From positions 1-25,387 of the forward strand of contig JNEM01009940.1 of NCBI GenBank assembly GCA_000697335.1: a stretch of 25,387 bases of DNA, in the 5' to 3' direction. The position numbers were made by a program, and so were the translations under genes. Positions 10,675-20,094 of this stretch are shown one piece after another. The stretch comes from Conidiobolus incongruus B7586. Lineage: Eukaryota > Entomophthoromycota > Entomophthoromycetes > Entomophthorales > Conidiobolaceae. The notes under the pieces were generated by a model. The model did not search any database. It was not told the DNA's origin and saw only the letters and a program-made list of their open reading frames with translations. Position 1 is the first letter of the stretch; each line of letters opens with the position of its first letter.

Positions 10675-12857
10675 TTAATCAAAATGCTTAGATTTCCAAA
10701 TGGATATTGAAACAAAACTAGCTGCAATAGATAGTAAACCTGCGAGCTTTAGAATAGTTGATATTCCAGAAGACTTTGATTTAGTAGCTTCATAGATATA
10801 AAAAATGATACTACCTATTAATGAAATTAATAATTGAGGGATGACAATATAAATGTTATGAATTCCCAATATCATGCCAGCATCGTCGAGTGATTTTGAT
10901 GAATTTTCCTCAGCTTGGTGACTTGCTTGAGGAGGAGTTGCATGAGCATCAAAGGTTCCTGAATAACGTGGAAAAAGATCCACAGGGTTAGAGCGATTTG
11001 AAAGGTAGTTATTAGATGTAATGTGTGTACCTAATGAAACAGTATCATCATCTCTTCTATATTCATGTTCATGCTCATCTGTAAGGCGACGATATTCTTC
11101 ATTTTGGTGTGTTGAATCTCTGCCATGAGCTTGATTCCTTAAATGTTCTGCTATCAGTGAAAAGGGAGCCCACATTGAAACTGACCAAGGGATACCGCAA
11201 ACAGCTATTAATATAGTTGCTCCAGTAACAGTCCAAACAAATGAAGTACACAACATACAAATCCCATACATGGCTAATGTTAAAGTAAACCATTGTGGAA
11301 GATTCAAGAAATACTTGCGTAATCCAATATTGGAATTGGAGTCTTCATCATTTTTGTTTTTGACAATCAAAGGTAATACAAATGAAGAGATTAAGGAAAC
11401 TACAGCAAAAATGACAAGAGCAAACGATCCAGTTCGTGTTGAGTCGCCTACACTATCATCACCGCCAGATAGAGTCTCAGTTAATTTGTCAATTGGCGGT
11501 TTTCCTGAATATTCGATTTCAGCTACCCAAACCGTGGCATAAAACATGAATGGGAACCATCCCATCCAGGAAAAGAACTGAGTACGACAAACTTTGGCAA
11601 TGGGTCCAGGGAGATTAAACATAGTTTTGAAAATTGTAACGAGTGATTTGATGGTTTTTTCCAATGGATTTAACTCGTAATCATCAAGGTCACTGTTATA
11701 TATTCTTTTTTCAACTACACAAATAGATGTAATGGTCACAGTCGCTACCAATGATACAGCCGCTATGACTGTTAAAACTTTTAGTTGCTTATCACCAAAA
11801 AACGGGAAAATAGCCACTAAATCAAGGTATCCCATTAAATAGCCGAATACATTTCCCAATCCAATCATTCTGCTAGCCCATGCGTTTCCTATTTCTTGCA
11901 TCGATCCAGGTAAAATATCCACGATTAAAGCTCTAGCACAAGCTTGGACTATAAAAGTATTAAAGTTAATGTAGCGAACTTAAAATATAGATTATGAATT
12001 AAAATTTACCAGCATTAATAGCAAAATCCATAATAAAAAAAGAGAGCACGGCAAGATATTTAGCCTAAAATTTTGAAAGAATAGTTAAATATTAAGAAAC
12101 GTATTCAATCGAAGAAATTAAATTACATTTGAAGGATTGCCACCTAAGCTCTGAACAAATTCCACAGTCCAACCAATAGTGAAGAGAGAAAATAAAACCA
12201 TACCAGTTCCGATGACCATAAAGGGTCTTCTTCTTCCTAAAGGCGAGGTACATTGATCACTCCAAACACCAACTAGAGGCTGCATTACTAGGCCTAATAT
12301 ATATATATATATATATATTAATTACCACTTCAAATTAAATATTCCTAATATAAGATAAAATAAATTACCTGAAATAGGCCCAGCTAACCATACCAAAGAC
12401 ATCATAGATTTTGATAAACCCAAAGATAATAAGTATGGCGATCCTGTTATTTTTGAATTATATAAATTTAATAAACTATAAAATTACACTAAATAATAAA
12501 TTTATACCATAAGCAAGTTCGACAGACCCTGAAATAATAATTTAATACAATATAAATAACGGAAAAAAAATTATTAGATAATTGAACAAAAAATTAGAAA
12601 AAAAAGATATTAAAAATAATTGAATATTTAATAAGAAAAAACATTAACTTACAGCAAAATTGAATTCTAAACTTATGTTAGTTATTGAATAAAATTTGGT
12701 AAAATGTAAGTTACCCCAATAGACAGCATGAAAGACAAGCAAGTCTTGCAAAATCTGAGCCTAACCAATGGGTAGAGGGATAACGAAAGCGACGGTTATA
12801 TTCCTCTTCATCTCTGGGAGAGGATTGTCGATTTACCACAAATCCAGAAGCAGTCAT
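10675..12857 (-). CDS. Sucrose/alpha-glucoside proton symporter (GPH/SUT family), seven exons
   Basis: Twelve-helix MFS permease of the glycoside-pentoside-hexuronide type, like plant SUTs and S. pombe Sut1; expected to import sucrose or maltose with protons at the plasma membrane. Manual splicing gives exons 12715-12857, 12653-12666, 12508-12528, 12369-12443, 12127-12293, 12010-12064 and 10675-11948, with GT/AG introns of 48-124 nt, 1749 nt in all, 582 residues, TAA stop. Supporting motifs: VELAYG and SLGLSKS in the first helices, the SPLGRRRPF loop (residues 101-109), [12 protein letters not shown] near helix 5, [12 protein letters not shown] near helix 10. A hydrophilic loop of about 90 residues (426-516), rich in His, Asp and Glu, separates helices 10 and 11. 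Exons 2 and 3 are micro-exons of 14 and 21 nt. Family is certain; the sugar is inferred. Confidence 0.9.
12297..12318. repeat. (AT)11 microsatellite inside transporter intron 4
   Basis: Eleven AT units occupy the 3' end of intron 4 (12294-12368), ending two bases before the acceptor AG. They stand where a pyrimidine tract would normally lie, so repeat length could affect acceptor use. Confidence 0.85.
12508..12528 (-). other. 21-nt micro-exon (exon 3) of the transporter
   Basis: Exon of 21 nt bounded by a TTTCAG acceptor and a GTATAA donor, read on the minus strand. It supplies W53 (shared with exon 2) to the first base of G60, including the family motif VELAYG. Without it the helix-1 signature of SUT proteins would be lost. 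Confidence 0.8.
12653..12666 (-). other. 14-nt micro-exon (exon 2) of the transporter
   Basis: Exon of 14 nt following a CTAAC branch site and TTTAG acceptor, and ending at a strong GTAAGT donor. It encodes G48 (shared) to W53 (shared), giving LGIQFCW, which matches the LGxQFxW segment of SUT proteins. Its length modulo 3 is needed to join exon 1 to exon 3 in frame. Confidence 0.8.
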
Positions 12858-14247
12858 TTAAAAAACAAATCGAAAAAGTCTGTTATAATACAAATTTTGT
12901 TATTTTGAGTAATAAATTTTAAAATATTTAATAGATTGCTGAATTGTATTAATTATTTAATAATAATTTTGGATATAAATGATAAAGAAACAAAAATTAT
13001 ATCTATGGCTAATTACTATTTAAAACCACTTAAATTATTCATTTGAATTGCAATGATTTCATTAATTGTTATTAGTGATGAAATAAAATTTTAAATAAGA
13101 TTGAAATTAAATTATACAGTTTGGCGAATAAATGTATGTAGAGATATTGAATATTATTAATAATTCTAATTGGATATATATATATGTCATTATGTTATGA
13201 GTAATTAGCCGTTATGCTTATCCATTTATACTAAAGTAATTGTAATTCATATTTAATAAATCTCCATTAAAAATTTTCAATTAAAATTAATTAAGAAATT
13301 GAACGAATTATAAAATATTTTATCATATTAAATGAATGTATAATTGAAATAAACTTTATTATAAGATATTAATAAATCATCATATTAATAAATAATATAT
13401 TCTGTTTTAATTACGAAATGAAAAATTAAAACAGTTTAAATTAAATATTTTTAATTTCAAAAACTAAAATTAACAACATAAAGAATTCTACTATTAAGCA
13501 TCTTAGCTTAATACTAGGCTGTCAGAATTATATTTTGAGAAATATTAAAATAAAACTAAGATGAAAACCATTTTCCTTTTCCAGAGTAATATATAATTTA
13601 AAGGGACAGAGCTGCACAAATTAAATCAATTGTCTAATAATAGAACTAATAACAATATTATTAATATGATTTCTCATATTATACAAATTACAATAATTAA
13701 ATCATCTGAATTGTCATTACTCTGACAACTTGTTGATTTGATTAAAAAGACCCTGCAATGAATATATTGCTACTATTACAATGATTGTGCATATTAGTTC
13801 TAGTCATCCAAACTTAACCATTATAGTGATAAATTATTCTTTTGTTCTAATAAACCAATCTCTTACACAACTCCGTAACAAAGTCCCCTGAAATACCATT
13901 CCCAAACTCCAACAAGAAATAACCTAAATGACCCATAAAGCTAATGAGAATATTTATATCAACTTTGCTAAACTCATGTTAACTACTATTTTACCAATAA
14001 TTAATTATATTCTCACTATTAAAAATATATCCATCACACTCAATTACGTTATACTAATTCTATTCATTTAATATTTACTATTCAATCTAAACTCTTTTCA
14101 GAATATTGAAAATCAAAGTCAAAATAGCAAAAAGTCAGTACCTTAATCTCAACCAATTCATAATATACAATATAATTAAGATATACTTGACTATACACTA
14201 ATATTGAATTAATATATCCATATGTATTTGTTATTTTCAAATATAAA
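12858..14247. other. Divergent spacer between transporter and 5-phosphatase
   Basis: This 1.4-kb stretch holds the promoters of both genes, which point away from each other. The right end (about 14040-14247) is pyrimidine-rich on the plus strand leading to the 5-phosphatase start. The part near 13730-13950 is slightly richer in G/C and contains a 29-codon minus-strand frame (13847-13936) that is too short to call. No RNA gene or element was recognised. Confidence 0.5.
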
Positions 14248-17200
14248 ATGTCTTTAATGAATAATAATCCTTTTGAAAATGGAAGCGAATTGGATAGTAA
14301 AAGTAGTTCATCTTTATCAATCACTGGTTTAGGACTTGAAAACAGTCAATTAGGTTCTATAACAATACCTAGGAGTAAGATTAACAGTATCACAAGTCGC
14401 CATGAATCATCTAATTCAGTTTCGTCGCAGCTTCCAGCTGGTTGGGTATCGGTAGATAATTCTTTTAATCCTACTCCAAAACTAAATTCTAGTAGTTCTA
14501 TATCTGACATTTCGGTCACACCATCTGTCAAGAGAAAACCACCTCCGATACCCGCCAAACCTAGCCATTTATCACCAATGATATCATCTCCAACAACCGA
14601 TTCAAATTCAAGTTATGACTCATATGATTACTTATTAAAACCTAAGAGTCCCAGCCCCAGAGTTGGTGAGCTATCGAAGAAATTTGAAACATTAATGACT
14701 TCTGATAATAATACTTCTACTAAAGGTTTTATTCCTGCCCCAAGCAAAACATTTCCACCTACACCCACATTAGAGTCACCGACTCCACCAAAACCTATTC
14801 CACCCTCCCTGAAGCCTGCAGTCGGCCTTCGCAAATTTGTTTTAACAAATGGTAGTGAAAATCCATTTTCGGATTCTAATGTCTCTGATATAAAGTCAAA
14901 TACTGATATCCCACCAACTTCAGATACTCCTCCAGAGCTACCAGCTAGACCTACAACCTATCCTATATTACCTAAAAAACCACCGAACTTATTAAATAAG
15001 GGGAGCTATCAACAGCCTTCTTCAATTGCCAATTTACCAATTGTTATATCTCCTTCAGAAACTGATGGAATACCAAGTCCTCAAGGGGATATCAAAAAAA
15101 TTATCACTTCATCCCCGTCACTCTCTACATCACCATGCGTATCACCACTCTTTCCACCTTTATCTAGTTCACTACCAAGTAAACCTATTCTTCCACCAAA
15201 ACCATCAATTAACAACTCAAGCTCATTAAGCTCTAAACCAGCGCTTCCACCAAAACCAAAATTTTCTCATGGACGAAAAAGATCTTCTGTATTTTCTTCA
15301 TCACCTACTTCACCACCTTTATTACCAAGTGTTCTTCCTAGTGACACTGTCTTACTTCAATCTAGATTATCAAAAGATCATAATATTCCAATATTAGATA
15401 CAAATCGTGCTAATCGTTCCAAGCCTCGTCTCAATTATGTTACAATCTTCCCCAAAAATCCTGTTAAATGTTTCGCACTATGCTGTCATACAGTATGCAC
15501 AGGTAGTCATTCACTCAAAATGTGGAGCCCTATCACTGGAGATAACACCTTTGCCATTTCAGCTGGAGAACAAAAGGTTACTGCTGTTTGTTTTTGCCCA
15601 TCTCGTTTGATGGAGGAAGAGGGAAAATATGTTTGGTATGGGCTTTCCGATGGCCAACTAGGTTGTGCGAATGTTCTCAATGGACAGATTGTTGATAGAA
15701 AGCTTTCGGCTCACAATTACCCAATTATCGCTATATTAAAGTATAAGAATTTACTTTGGACATTAGACGAAATGGGTACATTAAATATATGGTCAGATGG
15801 AGTTAATACTGCAAATATGCATACTTCCAGTTCTTTTGATTTCAAAATTGTTTCGACAAGCCTCTTAATCACTAAGAATTCCATTCCAGTAGTCGTTGCA
15901 GATGAACTTTGGGTTGCTACGGGAAAAACTTTACAGGTATACACTCCTTTGAAAGAGGATGTTGGGTCTTGTTTGAGTCCATTACATAGTTTGGATTTAG
16001 GTAGCGCAGAGAGTCCTTTCACTTGTATTGCATATCATCCAAGAAGACAAAGAGTTTATACCGGTCATCTGGATGGTAGGTTGACAATTTGGGATGCTAA
16101 CTCGTATTCAAGAATTGGAACTATAGTTCTAAACAGCTATAGAGTTGGTGCAATTTTGGTAGTTGCGAATCAATATCTCTGGGTTGCCATTACAAGGAAA
16201 ATCTTCGTGTATGACATTAGTCGCTTAGATGCCTGGGTTTTAATAAAAGAATGGGAGGCTCATGATTCTCCAATTGTTGAGTTAACGATTGATCACTCAT
16301 CTTTATTCAAATTATCCAAGCTACAGGTAGGAAGTTTGGGCGAAAATGGAAGAGTTCAGATTTGGGATGGTTTGATGGCAGACGATTGGCAAAGTCGAGA
16401 GCTTGAAACTAAGCAAGATCAATATTGTAAAATAAGAGATATCAGCACTTTAATATGCTCTTGGAATATTGATGCTCTTAAACCATCCGACTTGGTTAAT
16501 TCTAATAATATGAATTTTTTAGAGCATTGGTTGACTCCAAATGGAATTCAACCTGATATCATTGTGATAGGATTCCAAGAGGCAGTCGACTTAGAATCTA
16601 AGAGAGTCACTGCTAAAGCCATTTTAAAAAAAATGACAGATAATGGTGATATTACTCAACGGTACAAGTTATGGCAAGATCGATTAGCACGAGTGCTTAT
16701 AAATGCCTATCCGGATGAATCATACTCACTTATAGAATGCCAAAATCTCGTAGGTTTGTTTAGCTGTGTATTTGTAAAGGAAAAAGAATTACCCAATATT
16801 CGTAATTTATCTATTTCGTTACACAAAACAGGGTTTGGTGGCTATCATGGGAATAAAGGAGCAATCTCTATTCGATTCACTCTTGATGATACAGCCCTGT
16901 GCTTTGTAAACTGTCATCTTGCTGCAGGTCAAACTCAGATTCAAAATAGAAATACAGATATTGCTAACATTCTCAAGAAAACTACATTTGATCCTGTGCC
17001 ATCAGAAGGCGTTTTTGTTGATGGTGGCGATGCTAGTCAGATCCTAGACCATGAGATATGTTTTGTTTATGGCGATTTGAATTATCGAATTGATTTAGAC
17101 CGACAAAGTATAGAGGATATGATCAACATGAAGCAATTTAGCGAATTGATCAAATATGACCAGTTATATCAACTTAGAACTGGTGTCAAACCATTCATCT

Positions 17201-17637
17201 TAAGATTATTCAGTGAGAGCGAAATTAATTTTGCACCCACATACAAATATGATCCCTTTACCAACAATTATGATACTTCTGATAAGCAACGCAGCCCTGC
17301 TTGGTGTGACAGAATCCTTTATAGAGGAAAAAGTATCCAGCATCTTCAGTACTCTAGACATGAATGCGATGCCTCTGATCATCGCCCTATCCGTGGTGTT
17401 TTCAGGTGCTCAATTAAATCAATTCTGCCAGATAGATTAAGTAAACTTAAGAGTGAAGTTTCAAAAGTTTGGGAGAGTCATGTAGAGCGACTAATGGATC
17501 GACAAATGATCGATTGGTTCAATCAGAGAGGTTATAATTCAGACAAAGCCAAATCTACTTTAGAAAAATGTAAATATGATTTTAACCTCGCTTCCAAACA
17601 GTTATATGATGAAAGTCGAGAAGAAATATCACTTTAA
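14248..17637 (+). CDS. WD40-propeller inositol polyphosphate 5-phosphatase
   Basis: One uninterrupted frame of 1129 residues. Residues 1-385 are low-complexity and Ser/Pro-rich, with NPF motifs at 7-9 and 205-207 (EH-domain ligands) and many PxxP runs such as PPIPAKP (SH3 ligands). Residues about 392-720 form a WD-type propeller. Residues about 735-1055 are the IPPc catalytic domain: WN at 739-740, FQE with metal-binding E778, GYHGNKGA (865-872), NCHLAAGQ (888-895), GDLNYR (942-947), SPAWCDRI (1016-1023) and SDHRP (1043-1047), so all key residues are present. The last 45 residues (WFNQRGY...CKYDFNLA) look UBA-like. Propeller plus IPPc is the architecture of plant FRA3-type enzymes and a fungal relative. 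It should remove the 5-phosphate from PI(4,5)P2 or soluble inositol phosphates; the motifs suggest endocytic sites. The absence of introns in 3.4 kb is notable here. Confidence 0.92.
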   Translation: MSLMNNNPFENGSELDSKSSSSLSITGLGLENSQLGSITIPRSKINSITSRHESSNSVSSQLPAGWVSVDNSFNPTPKLNSSSSISDISVTPSVKRKPPPIPAKPSHLSPMISSPTTDSNSSYDSYDYLLKPKSPSPRVGELSKKFETLMTSDNNTSTKGFIPAPSKTFPPTPTLESPTPPKPIPPSLKPAVGLRKFVLTNGSENPFSDSNVSDIKSNTDIPPTSDTPPELPARPTTYPILPKKPPNLLNKGSYQQPSSIANLPIVISPSETDGIPSPQGDIKKIITSSPSLSTSPCVSPLFPPLSSSLPSKPILPPKPSINNSSSLSSKPALPPKPKFSHGRKRSSVFSSSPTSPPLLPSVLPSDTVLLQSRLSKDHNIPILDTNRANRSKPRLNYVTIFPKNPVKCFALCCHTVCTGSHSLKMWSPITGDNTFAISAGEQKVTAVCFCPSRLMEEEGKYVWYGLSDGQLGCANVLNGQIVDRKLSAHNYPIIAILKYKNLLWTLDEMGTLNIWSDGVNTANMHTSSSFDFKIVSTSLLITKNSIPVVVADELWVATGKTLQVYTPLKEDVGSCLSPLHSLDLGSAESPFTCIAYHPRRQRVYTGHLDGRLTIWDANSYSRIGTIVLNSYRVGAILVVANQYLWVAITRKIFVYDISRLDAWVLIKEWEAHDSPIVELTIDHSSLFKLSKLQVGSLGENGRVQIWDGLMADDWQSRELETKQDQYCKIRDISTLICSWNIDALKPSDLVNSNNMNFLEHWLTPNGIQPDIIVIGFQEAVDLESKRVTAKAILKKMTDNGDITQRYKLWQDRLARVLINAYPDESYSLIECQNLVGLFSCVFVKEKELPNIRNLSISLHKTGFGGYHGNKGAISIRFTLDDTALCFVNCHLAAGQTQIQNRNTDIANILKKTTFDPVPSEGVFVDGGDASQILDHEICFVYGDLNYRIDLDRQSIEDMINMKQFSELIKYDQLYQLRTGVKPFILRLFSESEINFAPTYKYDPFTNNYDTSDKQRSPAWCDRILYRGKSIQHLQYSRHECDASDHRPIRGVFRCSIKSILPDRLSKLKSEVSKVWESHVERLMDRQMIDWFNQRGYNSDKAKSTLEKCKYDFNLASKQLYDESREEISL

Positions 17638-17882
17638 TCATATTCATATAAAATAACATACACATTTTATTATATTAAACATATTATTTATAAATAAATT
17701 ATATATTATTTAATTTAATATGAATATTATGAACATGAATTCATTATTATATTTGAAAATTGATTTTTCAATAATTTTTTAGTTGTTAATTTATTTGATA
17801 AAAATGGTAAAGAGAAATAGCATTGAATATATGAAGAAATTATGAGTTTGAAGTAGATTTATAAAAATATAATGGAAATGAC

Positions 17883-17890
17883 TATATAAA
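17883..17890 (+). promoter_or_regulatory. TATA-like element upstream of tRNA-Ile
   Basis: TATATAAA lies 33-40 bp before the first base of the mature tRNA, the position used by TATA-dependent Pol III tRNA promoters such as those of S. pombe. In AT-rich DNA such a match is easy to find, so this is suggestive only. Confidence 0.4.
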
Positions 17891-17922
17891 CAACAAGTTA
17901 GGTTTTTCATCTTCCTAGATGT

Positions 17923-17996
17923 GCTCCCATAGCTCAGTTGGTTAGAGCGTGGTGCTAATAACGCCAAGGTCACAGGTTCGATCCCTGTTGGGAGCA
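17923..17996 (+). tRNA. tRNA-Ile (anticodon AAU)
   Basis: A complete 74-nt cloverleaf without intron. The acceptor GCTCCCA pairs fully with TGGGAGC and is followed by discriminator A. The D arm is GCTC/GAGC with loop AGTTGGTTA. The anticodon stem TGGTG/CGCCA has loop CTAATAA, anticodon AAT (read as inosine-AU). The T arm is ACAGG/CCTGT with loop TTCGATC. Internal A and B boxes (TAGCTCAGTTGG and GGTTCGATCC) are intact. The body is very close to fungal tRNA-Ile(AAU). A T5 tract follows directly. Confidence 0.97.
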
Positions 17997-18001
17997 TTTT
18001 T
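17997..18001 (+). terminator. Pol III T5 terminator of tRNA-Ile
   Basis: Five T residues follow the discriminator base with no spacer, enough for RNA polymerase III termination. Confidence 0.85.
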
Positions 18002-18576
18002 AATCTCAAGATTTAATTTCTAATTTAAAATATTTTTTTTTATTTTTGATACTATACTTTTTAATATTTATTCTTTTGAACTTTTCAGTAATCTTCAGCA
18101 TTCATTATATAAAGCTAAGCTTTATATATCAATTATAACCCATCATAGCTAATTTTTATTTTAATTGGTATTTAATTTTTATTCATATCATAAACCGAAT
18201 TTATTTGGTAATATTAATTTTACTAATATATAGATGAAATTTTCGAAATTATTGACAAATCATGATTTGATATTTAATCATGTTAATTACAAGATTATAA
18301 TATACAACAATGTCAAGTTTTCAAAATAAAACAATGAATTATATTAAATTAAATTGTTAAATTTCTATTTTTATATTGATGAATAAATCATACTGATCAT
18401 TAATTTATTAAATTGATGCATTGATTTCATTCAAGTGGAACTCGGATGAAAATTTTAACATGAACAAGATACATAAGCCATAAATGTATCTATATAAACC
18501 TCAAATTCATTAATATAAAATCATATTCGAATTAAAAAATCCAATTAATCTTTCTTTAATTTGATACATATACACA
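18002..18576. other. Spacer between tRNA-Ile and the PDI-like gene
   Basis: AT-rich DNA with no coding potential seen. It contains the 23-bp palindrome at 18106-18128 and the promoter of the PDI-like gene. No other feature was recognised. Confidence 0.55.
18106..18128. repeat. 23-bp near-perfect palindrome
   Basis: TATATAAAGCT and AGCTTTATATA are exact reverse complements separated by a single A (18117). It lies 110 bp downstream of the tRNA and 450 bp upstream of the PDI-like gene. It could be a dimer-binding operator or a cruciform. One such palindrome in 25 kb of AT-rich DNA is near the chance level. Confidence 0.6.
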
Positions 18577-20094
18577 ATGCAGTTCAACTTATTAGTTTTA
18601 TTAAGTTTATTTCAATTCTCCTTGTCAAGGGTGGTGAAATTAAATGATCAAAATTTTATTAAACATATTGAAGAAGGTTTATGGTATATTTAATATTGGT
18701 TTTCTTATCAATAAATATTCATCAGATATAGGTTAATTAGTTATCAAATTTCTGACTGTAAAGGCTGTGAGCATTTAGGTAATTGAACTTTAAACAATAG
18801 TAAATATTTGTTAATATTTTTAGATCATATTTTGTCGGATTTAAGTGATAATATTAAAACTGACAATATTCAATACGGTCAAGTTAACTGCAATGACGAC
18901 GGAAAGGGTAAATATTTTATACTACTTTAGAGTTAAGTTTATTAAATTATTTTTTTGAAATAGAAATTTGTAAAAGTCAGGAAATAACACAATATCCAAC
19001 CATATTATTGTAAATATGATTGTTTTTATTGATTAAATATATTAATAATAATCATAATAATTTTTTCACCAATTTTTAGAAAGAACAATCAACTATCAAT
19101 TAAACAATACGAAGGGGATTTAAATACTGATAGCTTAAAGAAATTTTTGGAGAGTAATATTCCAAAGAAAGTTAACACCATTGTAGAAATAGATCGCTCT
19201 AATATTAAAGAGGTATTCATTATTGAACTAGTATATTTATTCAAATTAAATATTTATTTTAGACCCTTGAATCTGGAAAACCTTGGATCATTGTAATTAA
19301 TTAAATTTTATTATTTTTCGGCATTTTTTTAAATATTTTTTCTAGAAATATTATAGCGCCTTTTGTAATGGTTGTGTTAAAGTGAGTTAATTGATCCTTT
19401 ATTTTAGTTCATAACTAATTCATATATTCATTTTTTTAACAATTGAAATAATATTAGATTGGTATGATTTATGTATAGAACATAGTTTATTAATTGTGTA
19501 CTAATAAATGTTTTAGGACAAATTTTCAAAGAAGTAGTCCTTGAAAATGAAAGTGAGTCTGTTAATTTTGGCCAAATCAATTGCGAATTTGAATGGAGTA
19601 AATTATGTTATAATAATTGATATAATGATTTACTGATGATAAATTAATAAATAGAATACTGTAAAAACCAAAAAGTTGATGATATAATTCCAGTTATTAG
19701 GTATTATAATGGTGCTAAAGTTATCAAGCAATTGGGCTCCGATTTAACCAAAGACGATTTGGTTAAAATTATCAAGGAAATTGACAGGTATTTAATTATA
19801 ATTAATTTCAAATGATATCATTTTAACATCCTGTATCAGTCCTAAACCCAAGGACAAGGATCAAGCGCCAGTAGAATCCAAGAGTTCTAAGCATTTAAAT
19901 GTAATATAATTTTATTGTATCATAAACCTCAGTTCACATTTTACTAATTGACAGATTAGGGTTCATCATTTATTTTTAATCATACATACTCTCTATTTAT
20001 TATTGTGATTATTTTAATTTTAATCGGATTTATCTTCTATACTAAAGATCGCTTAAAGGTTAACTACTCTCATATCAAAAATGACAAAGATTGA
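18577..20094 (+). CDS. Membrane-anchored protein disulfide isomerase-like protein, 12 exons
   Basis: Two thioredoxin domains in an ER type I membrane protein, expected to catalyse thiol-disulfide exchange during secretory protein folding. Manual splicing gives exons 18577-18683, 18732-18778, 18824-18907, 18964-19009, 19080-19212, 19263-19292, 19346-19381, 19458-19461, 19517-19597, 19655-19787, 19840-19900 and 19960-20094: 897 nt, 298 residues, TGA stop. A signal peptide covers residues 1-17. Domain 1 has CKGC (45-48) and candidate cis-Pro P91; domain 2 has CNGC (156-159) and P202. A charged Lys/Ser linker precedes one membrane helix (about 265-281) and a 17-residue basic tail, without a clear dilysine or HDEL signal. 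Both active sites depart from the usual CGHC, so the redox potential may differ. Exon 8 is only 4 nt. Fold is confident; the precise orthologue is not recognised. Confidence 0.8.
19458..19461 (+). other. 4-nt micro-exon (exon 8) of the PDI-like gene
   Basis: ATTG lies between an ATATTAG acceptor and a GTATGA donor; the next intron has a TACTAAT branch site (19499-19505) and TTTTAG acceptor. Skipping it joins exon 7 to exon 9 out of frame and meets a stop within seven codons. Including it gives CNGCVKIGQIFKEV, whose spacing after the second Cys equals that of PDI domains (CGHCKxLAPxWEEV), with I162 at the conserved hydrophobic position. No other GT/AG choice examined restores both frame and spacing. 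Confidence 0.65.

Noticed and set aside
11270-11542. 90-codon plus-strand frame
   Set aside because: Shadow of the transporter exon 7, whose frame is strongly supported by family motifs.
13847-13936. 29-codon minus-strand frame (MGHLGYFLLEF...)
   Set aside because: Too short, far upstream of the transporter start, and without splice signals connecting it to a gene.
14082-14324. 80-codon minus-strand frame
   Set aside because: Overlaps the 5-phosphatase start and leader; Tyr/Ile/Leu-rich composition is that of AT-rich non-coding DNA.
17791-18009. 72-codon minus-strand frame over tRNA-Ile
   Set aside because: It is the antisense of the tRNA and its flanks; no independent coding signal.
19407-19461. 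Alternative larger exon 8 of the PDI-like gene using the acceptor at 19406
   Set aside because: Its 55-nt length suits the phase, but the frame reaches a stop inside it, so the 4-nt exon is preferred.
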